Position numbers and translations under genes: made by a program. Positions 1 through 8,822 of a stretch of DNA of 64,000 nt are shown here, one piece after another. The notes beneath the pieces are model-generated. The model made no database searches and was not told the origin of the DNA. It worked only from the letters and a program-made list of their open reading frames with translations. The DNA is from Novosphingobium sp. NDB2Meth1. Its GTDB lineage: Bacteria > Pseudomonadota > Alphaproteobacteria > Sphingomonadales > Sphingomonadaceae. The first letter of the stretch is position 1. Each line of letters opens with the position of its first letter. The DNA lies in contig NZ_FPEH01000018.1 of the NCBI RefSeq assembly GCF_900117425.1, forward strand, positions 1 through 64,000. The letters run 5' to 3'.

Positions 1-547
1 AGGGCCATTCTGTCGTCGGTCATCGTCTTCTTCTCCAGGTTCGAGTTCGCATCCGAACCCTACCAGAAGATCGACGGTGGCCACCCTCTCAGAGAAACCT
101 TCCTACACCACCCCGTGGGACACGACCTTGACGATACCCCCAACTCGCCGACTGCCAAGTCTTCGTAGATTATGTCGGAAGAGTATAAGTTTAGACTAGG
201 TGCTTCCGCTAACCTTAGGCCCACTTTCCGGGCAAAAGGTCCCTCGCCTATGCGAGGCGTACGCATCCCACAGTGGGGCCCCACATACATCTACTCAAGC
301 GGGTTCCGGGAGAGGCTGCATGACCTGTCAATGTTCGCTGTAGTTGAAGGCCGATCGAGCGCCGGTTCGATCCCCTGTTCGGCATGCGCCTTGGCGATCT
401 TGCCCCCGGCGCGCGTTACAATGCGATCCTCCGCTCTAACTTCATCACCCCGGGTTTGCGGCTCAAGGCAGCGCCAAATGCCCCTCCCGGGCGCTGGACG
501 CGCTACTGATCGCTCAACACGCTGTTTCTGTACTGAACTGACCCCGG
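1..547. other. Left-edge region without a recognised gene
   Basis: The plus strand is open in frame 1 from the window edge to a stop at 171, giving about 56 residues that I cannot assign to a family. It could be the tail of a gene starting to the left. From 172 to 547 there are only short overlapping open frames with no recognisable motif, and the sequence around 172-300 is more AT-rich than its neighbours. Together with the broken gene at 548-950 this looks like a rearranged edge. Confidence 0.3.
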
Positions 548-950
548 CTACGCCGCGCTTGCCCGCTGGTGCAGGCGGGTGATGGCATCGAGCGAGGAAT
601 GCAGCGCACCTTCCTGCCAGCAGCCGTAGTAGGAGCAGTGCTCGCCCGCGAGGACCACCCGGCCATCGAGGGACACGAGGTCCTGATAGTGCGCCTCGCG
701 GCTTTCTTCGGTCCACGTGGCGCAGCAGCCGAGGATCCACGGCATGCGGCTCCACGCGACCGAGACGCCGCTGCGGAACTCCGCCTTGTAGTGCTTCGGA
801 TGGAACACCGAGCCCTGATCAAGCGCGGCCTGGATGCGCTTTTCGGGCGTCATCCCGGCGAGGATATAGGCGCCCACGCCAAACGGATAGGCGCCAAGGA
901 GGACGGCCGGGCCTTCACTGAAAGCGCCGTGGCTGGGGTAGCTGACAAGG
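548..950 (-). pseudogene. C-terminal fragment of an FAD-dependent amine oxidase
   Basis: About 133 codons on the minus strand read as the last quarter of a flavin amine oxidase. The stretch DGRVVLAGEHCSYYGCWQEG matches the C-terminal FAD-binding signature of monoamine oxidases (F/L-A-G-E-H, then a W-x-E-G-A segment). It is preceded by the substrate-domain end with SMPW-like residues (SRMPWILGC). The N-terminal Rossmann FAD domain (GxGxxG) is absent. At about 950 the homology stops and the opposite strand becomes aldo/keto reductase. The frame stays open upstream only as antisense to that gene. I read it as a truncated relic, not a functional oxidase. Confidence 0.75.
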
Positions 951-1783
951 CCGATGTCCTGCCAGGCTATCCGGCGCTGACCCTTGGCACGATGCTGATG
1001 CCGGCCGAGCAGACCATCGCGACGCTCCATCAGGCCATCGCACTGGGCTACCGCGCCTTTGATGCGGCGCCGATCTACGGCAACGAGCATGCGGTGGGCG
1101 AGGCTCTGCGCACCGCGCCGATCCCGCGCGAGGAGCTGTTTGTCACCACCAAGCTGTGGAACTCCAGCCACCGCTATGATGATGCGCTCGCCGCGTTTGA
1201 CCGGACGGTCGGGCGGCTGGGGCTCGAGACCGTCGATCTCTACCTGATCCACTGGCCGGTGCCGACACGCGGCCATTATGTCGAGGCGTGGAAGGCGCTC
1301 GTCCGCCTCAAGGAGGAGGGCCGCGTGCGCGCCATCGGCGTCTCGAACTTCCTGCCCGAGCATCTGGACCGGATCATCGACGCGACCGGCGTGGTCCCGG
1401 CGGCCAATCAGATCGAGATCAACCCCGCGCACCAGCAGGCCGCCTTGCGCGCGGCGAACCAAGCGCGCGGCATCGTTTCGCAAGCGTGGTCGCCGTTCGG
1501 CAATGGCGGCAGCCTTGCCGATCCGGCCCTCGCCGCGCTGGCGGCGCGGCTCGGGTGCACGCCGGGTCAGGCCGTGCTGCGCTGGCACCTGCAATCGGGC
1601 GTGCATCCTGTGGTCAAAGCGAGCAGCCCGGCGCACCTGGCTGAAAACCTTGCCGCAAGCTCGGCACCGCTCGATGCTGCAGACCTTGACGCGATGACGG
1701 TGCTCGATCGCGGGGCAAGCTGCTTTGGCCTCGATCCGCACACGTTCGAGGCGCCCGCTGGCTACGAGGACTATTGCCCCTGA
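929..1783 (+). CDS. Aldo/keto reductase, 5' end uncertain
   Basis: This is an NADPH-type carbonyl reductase of the AKR superfamily and presumably reduces an aldehyde or ketone in the cytoplasm. Counting from the GTG at 929 (284 aa, normal for AKRs), the catalytic tetrad is Asp45, Tyr50, Lys75 and His108, in the contexts FDAAPIYGNE, TTKLW and LIHWP. The C-terminal cofactor region with VVKASSPAHLAEN is present. The N-terminal strand starts abruptly at PALTLGT, just where the opposing amine-oxidase fragment begins, so the native start may have been lost. GTG929 is the most plausible in-frame start, without a good ribosome site. The gene overlaps the end of the convergent enoyl-CoA hydratase by 13 bases. 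Confidence 0.75.
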   Translation: MAGVADKADVLPGYPALTLGTMLMPAEQTIATLHQAIALGYRAFDAAPIYGNEHAVGEALRTAPIPREELFVTTKLWNSSHRYDDALAAFDRTVGRLGLETVDLYLIHWPVPTRGHYVEAWKALVRLKEEGRVRAIGVSNFLPEHLDRIIDATGVVPAANQIEINPAHQQAALRAANQARGIVSQAWSPFGNGGSLADPALAALAARLGCTPGQAVLRWHLQSGVHPVVKASSPAHLAENLAASSAPLDAADLDAMTVLDRGASCFGLDPHTFEAPAGYEDYCP

Positions 1784-3054
1784 GCGAGCAGCGCGATCAG
1801 CCCCGTCACACCGCCGAGGTATGCTGGGATGGCACTGCTTCTGGCCACGGCATGGTCCAGCTGCAGCCGTTCGGTTTCGCCCAGACCGGCACCCATGCTT
1901 GCGCATAGCTGCGCGGCTTCGCTGAGCGCTGCCAAAAGCTCCGGCTGCGTTTCCAGCCAATACCCGGCCGACGGGCTAATCTGAGCGGGCGCATGTCCGG
2001 CAGCAAAGCCGCCAAGCCCCGCCAGCGCCAGATTTGGTGTCGTGTGACGGGCCGCCTCGATGGCCTCCGCAATCGCCGCCACCGCAGCCGTCACAGCGGG
2101 ATCAAGCCCGCCATCGCGCGCGGCCTTGTCATAGGCCTGCTTGCCGAGGAACATCGTGCGGATCATGTTGCGCGGCTCGGGGCGCTGGATCAGGCGCGCG
2201 AAGACCGACATTTCGGCGTGGATCGCCCCGTCCATCGGCTGCATCAGGCCGAACTCGACACAGTCTAGGATCGCCAGCGGGGCGGGCTCGTGGCCGAGCA
2301 TCCGCGCAAGTTCGCGGGCGCGGTGCGCCGCTATGGCATCGGCATAGGCGGCATGGGCCAGCGGCTCTGCATCGGCACGGTCCCAGGGCTGCACCGCGTG
2401 GGACTTGTCTGAAAGCAGCCATGCCTCTGCGGCCTTAACTTCTTCGCCTTCCTCGACCACGGCATGGACAAGCCCGGCTGCAACCGCCTCTTCACCGGCG
2501 AAGGTGCGGCCCAGCAGCAGCACCTCAAGGCCCGCCTCGACGCCGACCAGACGCGGCATGCGCTGGGTACCGCCCGCGCCGGGAAGCAGGCCGACGGCGC
2601 ATTCGGGCAGGCCCAGCATGGCGCGGCGATTGGTGGTGACGACGCGGTAATGCGCGCCGAGCGTGAGTTCGCACCCACCGCCAAGGGCGACGCCTGCGAT
2701 GGCAGCGGCGACGGGTTTGCCCGCCGTCTCAAGCCGCCGGATCGCATGGCTGAGCGGGAAGAAGTGGCTGAAGGCGATGTCGAAGCGGTCCGCCGGCGGG
2801 GCGTCCACGATCATGTCATAAGCGACGCCGAGTTCGGTGAGGTCCGCGCCCGCGCAGAACCCGCTGGCCTTGCCCGAGCGGATGAGGACGCCCTTCACAT
2901 GAGCGCGGTGAAGCCATTCGGCGAATTCGCCGAGCTCGTGGATCGCCTTGTTCGAGAAGACGTTCATCGACCGGTCGGGGCAATCGAACACGAGGTGGAC
3001 GAGGCCGTTTTCGTGAAGCTCGGTGCGGAACTGGGTGAGGCTGGGCGGGGTCAT
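1771..3054 (-). CDS. Enoyl-CoA hydratase/isomerase, FadB-N-like, no dehydrogenase domain
   Basis: The crotonase fold spans residues 1-230, with the CoA-binding SGFCAGADL segment and the oxyanion-hole segment [36 protein letters not shown] follows, which is typical of the hydratase half of fatty-acid oxidation complexes. The remaining 200 residues resemble the linker of FadB/FadJ, but there is no NAD-binding 3-hydroxyacyl-CoA dehydrogenase domain. At 427 aa it is longer than a plain hydratase and about 60 percent of FadB. It would hydrate a 2-enoyl-CoA. It overlaps the CoA ligase start upstream by 4 bases, so the two are probably co-translated. Confidence 0.85.
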   Translation of the reverse strand: MTPPSLTQFRTELHENGLVHLVFDCPDRSMNVFSNKAIHELGEFAEWLHRAHVKGVLIRSGKASGFCAGADLTELGVAYDMIVDAPPADRFDIAFSHFFPLSHAIRRLETAGKPVAAAIAGVALGGGCELTLGAHYRVVTTNRRAMLGLPECAVGLLPGAGGTQRMPRLVGVEAGLEVLLLGRTFAGEEAVAAGLVHAVVEEGEEVKAAEAWLLSDKSHAVQPWDRADAEPLAHAAYADAIAAHRARELARMLGHEPAPLAILDCVEFGLMQPMDGAIHAEMSVFARLIQRPEPRNMIRTMFLGKQAYDKAARDGGLDPAVTAAVAAIAEAIEAARHTTPNLALAGLGGFAAGHAPAQISPSAGYWLETQPELLAALSEAAQLCASMGAGLGETERLQLDHAVARSSAIPAYLGGVTGLIALLAQGQ

Positions 3055-4478
3055 GCGGGAATCTCCGGGGTCGGCACGCGCGGCTTGCGGAATTTGCCGG
3101 CATCGTCGCGCACGGTCTGGCTGGTGACGTCGATCGAGCGCGGGTGCTTGGCGCGGGCGAGATGGTCGGTGAGGAACAGGGTGAGGTCTTCGAGAGTCAG
3201 CGCCGCGCCGCTTTCGATCACCGCATGGACGGCGGCGCCCAGATCGGCATCGGGTTTACCGAACACGGCGCAGCTGCGCACATCGGGATGCCGCAGCACG
3301 GCGGCCTCGACCTCGGCAGGCCAGATATTGACGCCGCCGCTGATGATGAGGTCATCCTTGCGGTCCGCGAGGAAGAGATAGCCCTCCGGATCAAGCCAGC
3401 CCACATCGCCGACGCTTTCCCAGCCGTCGTCCGTCGCTCGTCGCTCGGCGCCGATATAGCGGTAGGTCGATCCGGGGCCGCCGGGCGGCATGGCGAAGAC
3501 TTCGCCGTGCTCGCCAGGTGCGGCCTCGCTGCCATCGCCGCGCAGGATGCGGATGCGCCCGTTGCCGATGGGCCGGCCGACCGAGCCGGGGCGTTCCAGC
3601 CATTCGCTTCCGCCGATCCAGCAGCGCACGAGGCCTTCGGTGGCGCCGTAGACTTCCCAGATGTGCTCCGGGCCGAGCCAGTCGATCCACGCTTGCTTGA
3701 GCCAGCGCGCCATCGGGGCGGCGGTGTGCACCACCTGCTTCCACGCGGCGACGCGGGCTGCGGGTCGTTCGGCTGCGGGCAGGGCCATGATCCGGTGCAT
3801 CATCGTCGGCACCATCAGCGCCCAGCCGATCCCCTCACGCGCGATTTCATCGAGCACGGCTGCGGCATCGAAGCGGTCCGCCGTGTGGACCGTGGAGCCG
3901 TTCCACAGCGCGAAGACCGCCGCGCTGAACGGCGCGTTGTGGTAGAGCGGGCCGGGCACGCTCACCCGGCTATTGGCAGGAATGCCGATGAAGGCGGTGC
4001 CAGCGGGAAAGCCAGCCGGACGGCCGTCAACGATGACCTTGGGCGTGCCGGTGCTGCCGCCGCTGGTGCACGCCTTCCATGAGGCTGCGACGGGGCGCGG
4101 CGGCAGGGTCATCGCGGCAGCCGTGGTCGCGGGGAGCATGCCGACATCGATGGCGCAGCGCGGCTGCATGACACTGAGGATGGCATCGCGCTCGGCGGGC
4201 GGCAGGCGATACGAAAGCGGGGCCGGGGTCGCGCCGCAGCGGTAGATCGCAAAGGCCAGCGCTAGGAATTCGGGGCCGTTCGGCAGCTGGAACGCCACCA
4301 GATCGTGCGGCTCTACGCCCTTGCCGATAAGCCACGCCGCAAGCTGCGCACTGCGCTTATCGAGATCACCAAACGTCCAGCGCTGCGCACCATGGACAAG
4401 CGCCTCGCGTTCGGGAGGAACCCGCGCGAACAGGTCTGCAAGCGGCAGGAAGGCTTCAGAAGCCGACGGCATCGGCAC
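3051..4478 (-). CDS. AMP-forming acyl-CoA ligase
   Basis: This is a member of the ANL adenylating family that activates a carboxylic acid to its CoA thioester using ATP. The phosphate-binding loop TSGGSTGTPK is at residues 138-147, followed by an adenine-site YGATEG motif and the hinge region GWLDPEGYLFLADRKDD. The C-terminal catalytic Lys lies in DAGKFRKPR. At 475 aa it is on the short side, like bile-acid or small ring-acid CoA ligases, but I cannot name the substrate. The start overlaps the end of the upstream beta-keto acid cleavage enzyme gene by 23 bases. A second ATG two codons in (4472) is also possible. Confidence 0.88.
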   Translation of the reverse strand: MPMPSASEAFLPLADLFARVPPEREALVHGAQRWTFGDLDKRSAQLAAWLIGKGVEPHDLVAFQLPNGPEFLALAFAIYRCGATPAPLSYRLPPAERDAILSVMQPRCAIDVGMLPATTAAAMTLPPRPVAASWKACTSGGSTGTPKVIVDGRPAGFPAGTAFIGIPANSRVSVPGPLYHNAPFSAAVFALWNGSTVHTADRFDAAAVLDEIAREGIGWALMVPTMMHRIMALPAAERPAARVAAWKQVVHTAAPMARWLKQAWIDWLGPEHIWEVYGATEGLVRCWIGGSEWLERPGSVGRPIGNGRIRILRGDGSEAAPGEHGEVFAMPPGGPGSTYRYIGAERRATDDGWESVGDVGWLDPEGYLFLADRKDDLIISGGVNIWPAEVEAAVLRHPDVRSCAVFGKPDADLGAAVHAVIESGAALTLEDLTLFLTDHLARAKHPRSIDVTSQTVRDDAGKFRKPRVPTPEIPA

Positions 4479-5385
4479 CCTTCAGTGAAAGGATCGCGCG
4501 TGCATCGTCGGGCGTGGCAACTTCAAGGCCCAGTCCTTCGATAATTTGGCGCACGCGGGTTACCTGCTCGGCATTGCTCTGCGCCAGCTGCCCCCGTCCG
4601 ATCCATAGGCTGTCTTCAAGGCCCACGCGGACGTGGCCGCCCATGCTCGCGGCCATGGCGGCGACTTTCATCTGGTTCGCACCCGCTGCCAGCACCGACC
4701 AGCGGTAGTTGTCGCCAAACAGACGGTCGGCGGTGCGCTTCATGTGCATCACATCATCGGGATGCGCGCCGATCCCGCCGAGGAGGCCGAAGCAGGTCTG
4801 GATGAACAGCGGGGCCTGCACCAGCCCTTCGCTCCAGAAGTAGTGCAGGTTGTAGAGGTGGCTGGTGTCGTAGCACTCGAACTCGTAGCGCGTGCCGGTC
4901 TTGTTCAGCGTATCAAGCGCATAGCGGATGTCCTTGAAGCTGTTGCGGAAGACCAGATCGTGGCTCCCCTCGAGCATCTCGGGCTCCCACGCGTGCTTGA
5001 AGTCCTTGAAGCGCTTCAGCATCGGGAACAGGCCGAAATTCATCGAGCCCATGTTGAGGCTGGCGACTTCGGGCTTCCACACTTCGGCGGGCTTCACCCG
5101 GTACTCGACCGGCATGTAGGGCGATGCGCCGGTGGTAAGGTTCACCACCACGTCGCTGCTTTGCTTGATCACCCGCAGGAAGGGTTCGAAGTCTTCGGGC
5201 GTGTGGACAGGGTGGCCGTCCTCGGGATCGCGCGCATGGAGGTGGACGATGGCCGCCCCGGCTTCGGCTGCGCCCAGCGCGGCATCGGCGATCTCCTGCG
5301 CCGTGACGGGCAGATGCGGCGACATCGACGGGGTGTGGATCGAACCGGTAACCGCGCAGCTTATGATGACTTTGTGCTGTGCCAC
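4456..5385 (-). CDS. Beta-keto acid cleavage enzyme (BKACE, DUF849)
   Basis: This zinc-dependent Claisen-type enzyme belongs to the 3-keto-5-aminohexanoate cleavage family. Known members condense a beta-keto acid with acetyl-CoA and release acetoacetate and a new acyl-CoA. The N-terminal strand IISCAVTGSIHTPSMSPHLP and the metal site HLHARDPEDG (His48, His50) are clear, and length (309 aa) is normal. I chose the GTG at 5385 because a good AGGAGA site precedes it and the protein then begins MAQHKVIIS as in relatives. The start lies 1 base from the upstream CoA-transferase stop. In this context it could cleave a ring-opened keto intermediate, which is inference. Confidence 0.88.
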   Translation of the reverse strand: MAQHKVIISCAVTGSIHTPSMSPHLPVTAQEIADAALGAAEAGAAIVHLHARDPEDGHPVHTPEDFEPFLRVIKQSSDVVVNLTTGASPYMPVEYRVKPAEVWKPEVASLNMGSMNFGLFPMLKRFKDFKHAWEPEMLEGSHDLVFRNSFKDIRYALDTLNKTGTRYEFECYDTSHLYNLHYFWSEGLVQAPLFIQTCFGLLGGIGAHPDDVMHMKRTADRLFGDNYRWSVLAAGANQMKVAAMAASMGGHVRVGLEDSLWIGRGQLAQSNAEQVTRVRQIIEGLGLEVATPDDARAILSLKGADAVGF

Positions 5386-5386
5386 G

Positions 5387-6628
5387 TCAGGTCTCCTGAA
5401 GGCCGCGCATGGCATCGCGCCAGTGCCGGGCCAGTGTTTCACGGGTGTGGGGGGCGGCGATGCCGATCAGCGCCTGCGCGCGTGCCTCGTGCCCCAGATT
5501 GCGGAGATCGGCTGCGCCGTGTTCGGTGACGACCACATCGACATCGAAGCGCGAGAGCGAAACCGGGCCGTGCCCGCTGCCGGCTGGAACAATGCGCCCC
5601 GCGCCGCCCGCCTCCGACGGCAGCGCGATGATCCTGAGCCCGCCTGCCGCCCTTGCGCCGCGCGCGTAGTCCCCGCCGCCGCCGGGGCCGGACAGGAACC
5701 CGCGCGAGGATGCCTCGGCATGGACCTGCCCGTAGAGGTCGACTTCCATTGCCGAATTGATCGTGACGAAGCTGGGTAGAGCAGCAAGCGTTGCCGGATT
5801 ATGGGTGACCGTGACCGGGCGGAACTGGAAGTGCGGATCGCCAAGCCCGGCATAGAGTGCCGGACTGCCAATCGCGACGCCGACCAGCGCGGAGGGGCCC
5901 TCCGCCATCGCGCCCGAGTGCACCAGTTCAAGCGCGCCGTCGCCGATCAGGCCGGTGTGCAGTCGCAGCCCGCGGTGGTGCTTGAGTGCGCGCAGAACCG
6001 CGTCCGGGACTTTGCCGAGACCTGTCTGCAAGGTCGACCCGTCCGGAATGAGCGGCGCGATATGGCTGGCGATGGCAAGGCTGGTCGCATCCTCGCCGCT
6101 GGCCATCGTGCGCAGCGGCTGTTCGCCCTCGAACCAGCCGGTGAGTTCGGCAAAGGGAATGCCCTGATCGCCGGGCGTGTGCGGCATCAGCGGGTTGATA
6201 TGCGCGATGCGCACCGGAATATCGCGCCACAGAGCGGCGATGAACCCGGTCTCCGCGCCGAAGCTGCAATTGCCCTCGGCATCGGGAGGACTGCACATGA
6301 ACAGAGCCGCCGCTGGTCGCTCACGGCGGTAGAGCGCGAGGATATCCTGATAGCACAGCGGCAGGAACCGGCTGCGTGCTCCTTCGCGGCGCAGCTCCGG
6401 TGTCTGGAAGAAGGTGAGGACGCTGGAGTCAGGTCCCGCACGCCAGACGGCCTTGTTTAGGCCGGGAACGAACACGCCCGAAAACGCCATATTACCCAGC
6501 GCTGCACCGGCGGCTTCGACTTCCCCGATCAGCAGATCGGATTCCGCCGGGCTCGACGAGACGAGCGTGAGCCCGCCCGGCGGCAGAACGCCGGGCAAGT
6601 CACCGGGGCGCAGCTGGCGCGTGGTCAT
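5387..6628 (-). CDS. Acetyl-CoA hydrolase/CoA-transferase family protein
   Basis: This belongs to the Cat1/4-hydroxybutyrate CoA-transferase type of family I CoA transferases (413 aa). It would move CoA between acetyl- or succinyl-CoA and a pathway acid, or hydrolyse an acyl-CoA. The active-site glutamate is seen in NSAMEVDLYGQVHAE, followed by the glycine-rich SGPGGGGDYARGA loop. The start ATG at 6628 gives the family-like N-terminus MTTRQLRPGDLP. An upstream extension is only a shadow of the badI-like gene. It sits between the BadI-like hydrolase and the BKACE gene with very short gaps, implying one operon. Confidence 0.82.
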   Translation of the reverse strand: MTTRQLRPGDLPGVLPPGGLTLVSSSPAESDLLIGEVEAAGAALGNMAFSGVFVPGLNKAVWRAGPDSSVLTFFQTPELRREGARSRFLPLCYQDILALYRRERPAAALFMCSPPDAEGNCSFGAETGFIAALWRDIPVRIAHINPLMPHTPGDQGIPFAELTGWFEGEQPLRTMASGEDATSLAIASHIAPLIPDGSTLQTGLGKVPDAVLRALKHHRGLRLHTGLIGDGALELVHSGAMAEGPSALVGVAIGSPALYAGLGDPHFQFRPVTVTHNPATLAALPSFVTINSAMEVDLYGQVHAEASSRGFLSGPGGGGDYARGARAAGGLRIIALPSEAGGAGRIVPAGSGHGPVSLSRFDVDVVVTEHGAADLRNLGHEARAQALIGIAAPHTRETLARHWRDAMRGLQET

Positions 6629-6648
6629 GGTCTGCGCCCCGTTCCGAC

Positions 6649-7431
6649 TTACTTGACGTATTTGTGGAATTCCGGCGCGCGCTTTTCCTGGAACGCGCGC
6701 ATGCCTTCCTTCGATTCCTCGGTGTCGTAGAACAGCTTCACCGAGTTGAGCGCCAGCATCGAGATGCCGCGGATATTGTCGCTGTCCGCATTGAAGCTGC
6801 GCTTGGCGAGCGCCAGCGCAGTGGGCGAGCGCTGGCCGAGCATTTCGGTCCATTCGTCGACCGCCGCATCAAGCTCGGCCGCGGGCACGACCTTGTTGAC
6901 GAGGCCCATCTCCATCGCTTCCTGCGCGGTATATTGCAGGTTGAGGAACCAGATCTCGCGCGCCTTCTTGTCACCCACATGGCGGGCAAGGAACGCGGTG
7001 CCCCAGCCGGCATCGACCGAGCCGACCTTGGGGCCGACCTGGCCGAACTTGGCCGTGTCCGCCGCGATGGTGAGGTCGCACAGCGTCGCAAACACGTTGC
7101 CGCCGCCGATGGCAAAGCCGTTGACGCGTGCGATCACGGGCTTGGGAATATCGCGGATGATCGACTGGAATTCGTCGATCGGCAGCCCGACGATGCCGCG
7201 CCCGTCGTACTGGCCGTCCTTCGCGCTCTGGTCGCCGCCGGTGCAGAAGGCCTTGTCGCCCGCGCCCGTCAGCACGACCGAGGAGACGTTCTTGTCATCC
7301 GCCGCCAGCTTGAACGCGGCGATCAGTTCCTCGATCGTCTTGGCGCGGAAGGCGTTGTAAAGCTTGGGGCGGTTGATCGTGACCCATGCGGCCCGGCCGC
7401 GCACTTCATAGAGAATGTCTTCGAATTCCAT
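6649..7431 (-). CDS. 2-ketocyclohexanecarboxyl-CoA hydrolase (BadI-like)
   Basis: This is a crotonase-fold enzyme that opens an alicyclic ring by hydrolysing a 2-ketocyclohexane-1-carboxyl-CoA to a pimelyl-CoA. It matches Rhodopseudomonas BadI almost segment by segment as I remember that sequence: AFCTGGDQS at 61-69, DGRGIVGLP, KPVIARVNGFAIGGGNV, FGQVGPKVGSVD near 129-140, and the C-terminal EKRAPEFHKYVK. This also separates it from ordinary hydratases and from MenB. The length (260 aa) is the same as BadI. Its partner SDR lies 50 bases upstream, as in bad clusters. Substituents on the natural ring substrate (for example an isopropenyl or isopropyl group) cannot be inferred. Confidence 0.9.
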   Translation of the reverse strand: MEFEDILYEVRGRAAWVTINRPKLYNAFRAKTIEELIAAFKLAADDKNVSSVVLTGAGDKAFCTGGDQSAKDGQYDGRGIVGLPIDEFQSIIRDIPKPVIARVNGFAIGGGNVFATLCDLTIAADTAKFGQVGPKVGSVDAGWGTAFLARHVGDKKAREIWFLNLQYTAQEAMEMGLVNKVVPAAELDAAVDEWTEMLGQRSPTALALAKRSFNADSDNIRGISMLALNSVKLFYDTEESKEGMRAFQEKRAPEFHKYVK

Positions 7432-7481
7432 GTGCTTGTCCTTTCAGGAAGGGGAGGGGCCTTGCCGCCTCCCGCACCGCC

Positions 7482-8255
7482 TCAAACCATGTTCATGCCG
7501 CCGGAGACCGAAATGGCCTGACCGGTGATGTAGGCGCCGTCGTCCGAAGCGAGCAGCGCGACGATCCCAGCATAGTCTTCGGGCTCGCCCATGCGGCCGA
7601 GCGGGATCCCGCGTTCAAGCGCGGCCTTCCACTTTTCGGCTTCGGGGCCGGTGCCGGCGACTTCGGCCATCATCGGGGTGTTGGTCGGCCCCGGGCACAC
7701 GGCGTTGCACAGCACGTTCTTGCGGGCGAGTTCGCGCGCGATCGACTTGGTGAAGCTGATCAGGCCGCCCTTGCAGGCCGAATAGACCGCTTCCATCGCC
7801 GTGCCGACCTTGGCCGCGTCCGAGGCGATGTTGATGATGCGCCCGCCGCCATGCTCGACCATCTTGCCCGCCACCGCGAAATGGGTGTTGAGGTTGCCGG
7901 TGAGATTGATCGCGATGACCTTGTCCCAGAATTCGGGCGTGGTCTTGAGGAAGGGGGCAGGGCGGTCCCAGCCGGCATTGTTGACCAGCGCCCAGATCGG
8001 GCCCAGCTCGGCCTCGACCGCATCGACAGCGGCCTGGACGGCGGCCAGATCGCTGACATCGAGCTGCCAGGTGCGGACAGTGGCGCCGGGGCCCGCGATC
8101 TGGGCGGTTTCCTCGCCCGCCGCCGCGCTGAGGTCGAAAATGGCGACCTTGCAGCCTTCCGCCGCGAGGCGCAGCGTCAGCGCCCGGCCAATGCCTTGTC
8201 CGCCGCCGGTGACAATGGCGACCTTACCGTCCAAACCCTTCACATAGTCCTCCAT
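7482..8255 (-). CDS. 2-hydroxycyclohexanecarboxyl-CoA dehydrogenase (BadH-like SDR)
   Basis: This classical short-chain dehydrogenase (257 aa) has the NAD loop TGGGQGIGR, the NNAGWD segment and the active site INIASDAAKVG followed by YSACKGG. NNAGW, IASDAA and VCPGPTNT are also seen in BadH, which oxidises 2-hydroxycyclohexanecarboxyl-CoA to the keto acid that BadI cleaves. The pairing with the BadI-like gene just downstream strongly supports this role. A MarR-type regulator gene ends 13 bases upstream, in the same direction. Confidence 0.85.
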   Translation of the reverse strand: MEDYVKGLDGKVAIVTGGGQGIGRALTLRLAAEGCKVAIFDLSAAAGEETAQIAGPGATVRTWQLDVSDLAAVQAAVDAVEAELGPIWALVNNAGWDRPAPFLKTTPEFWDKVIAINLTGNLNTHFAVAGKMVEHGGGRIINIASDAAKVGTAMEAVYSACKGGLISFTKSIARELARKNVLCNAVCPGPTNTPMMAEVAGTGPEAEKWKAALERGIPLGRMGEPEDYAGIVALLASDDGAYITGQAISVSGGMNMV

Positions 8256-8268
8256 TCGGGGGGAGCGG

Positions 8269-8748
8269 TCAGAGATCCAAGTCCTGACCGCCCTCTGCTT
8301 CGCCGCCGGCCAGATCGAGCAGGCGGTTCTTGATCTTCACGAGTACGATGGCCGCGGCGTCGAGTTCGTCCTCGGTCACCGTGGCCAGAATGTCCGCCTC
8401 GACCGCATCGACGCTTTCGCGGATGGTCGAGACAAGCCGCTGACCCGCACGGGTCAGGAAGACGCGGCGCGCGCGCGCATCGCGTTCATCGGCGCGGCGC
8501 TCGACGAAACCGGCGGATTCCATCCTGTCGACTAGGCCGCCGATGGCGACCTTGGTGAGGTCGAGGTCGGCGGCGAGGGCCGTTTGGGTCATACCGTCGC
8601 GGCGCGAGAGGAAGGCCAGCACCCACCACTGCGAGCGGGTCAGGCCGAGCGGTTTCAAGGCCCGGTCAACGACGATGCGGCGCAGGCGCGACACATCGTG
8701 GATGAGGAAGCCAAAACGCAGACTGGAATCGAGGTTCTTCTGAATCAT
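8269..8748 (-). CDS. MarR-family transcriptional regulator
   Basis: A winged-helix regulator of 159 aa. The recognition region reads SRRDGMTQTALAADLDLTKV, followed by the wing with ERRADERDARARRVFLT, a MarR hallmark. The start ATG at 8748 was preferred over an earlier one because GGAG precedes it at a suitable distance and MarR proteins start close to this point. Being first in line before the BadHI-like genes, it is a candidate ligand-responsive repressor of the ring-cleavage operon. The role of BadR, a MarR protein in Rhodopseudomonas, gives a precedent. Its DNA site is not obvious; a short GTAAG/CTTAC inverted repeat lies at 8813-8830. Confidence 0.85.
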   Translation of the reverse strand: MIQKNLDSSLRFGFLIHDVSRLRRIVVDRALKPLGLTRSQWWVLAFLSRRDGMTQTALAADLDLTKVAIGGLVDRMESAGFVERRADERDARARRVFLTRAGQRLVSTIRESVDAVEADILATVTEDELDAAAIVLVKIKNRLLDLAGGEAEGGQDLDL

Positions 8749-8822
8749 CGGGTGATCTCCGGGAGAGGACTCCCCCGGACTAGTCGTCACCGCGCCGCGC
8801 GCAAGAGGTTGAGTAAGCCAGT

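Noticed and set aside
569..928. Longer N-terminus for the aldo/keto reductase from an ATG at 569
   Set aside because: These 120 residues are antisense to the amine-oxidase fragment and do not resemble any AKR start.
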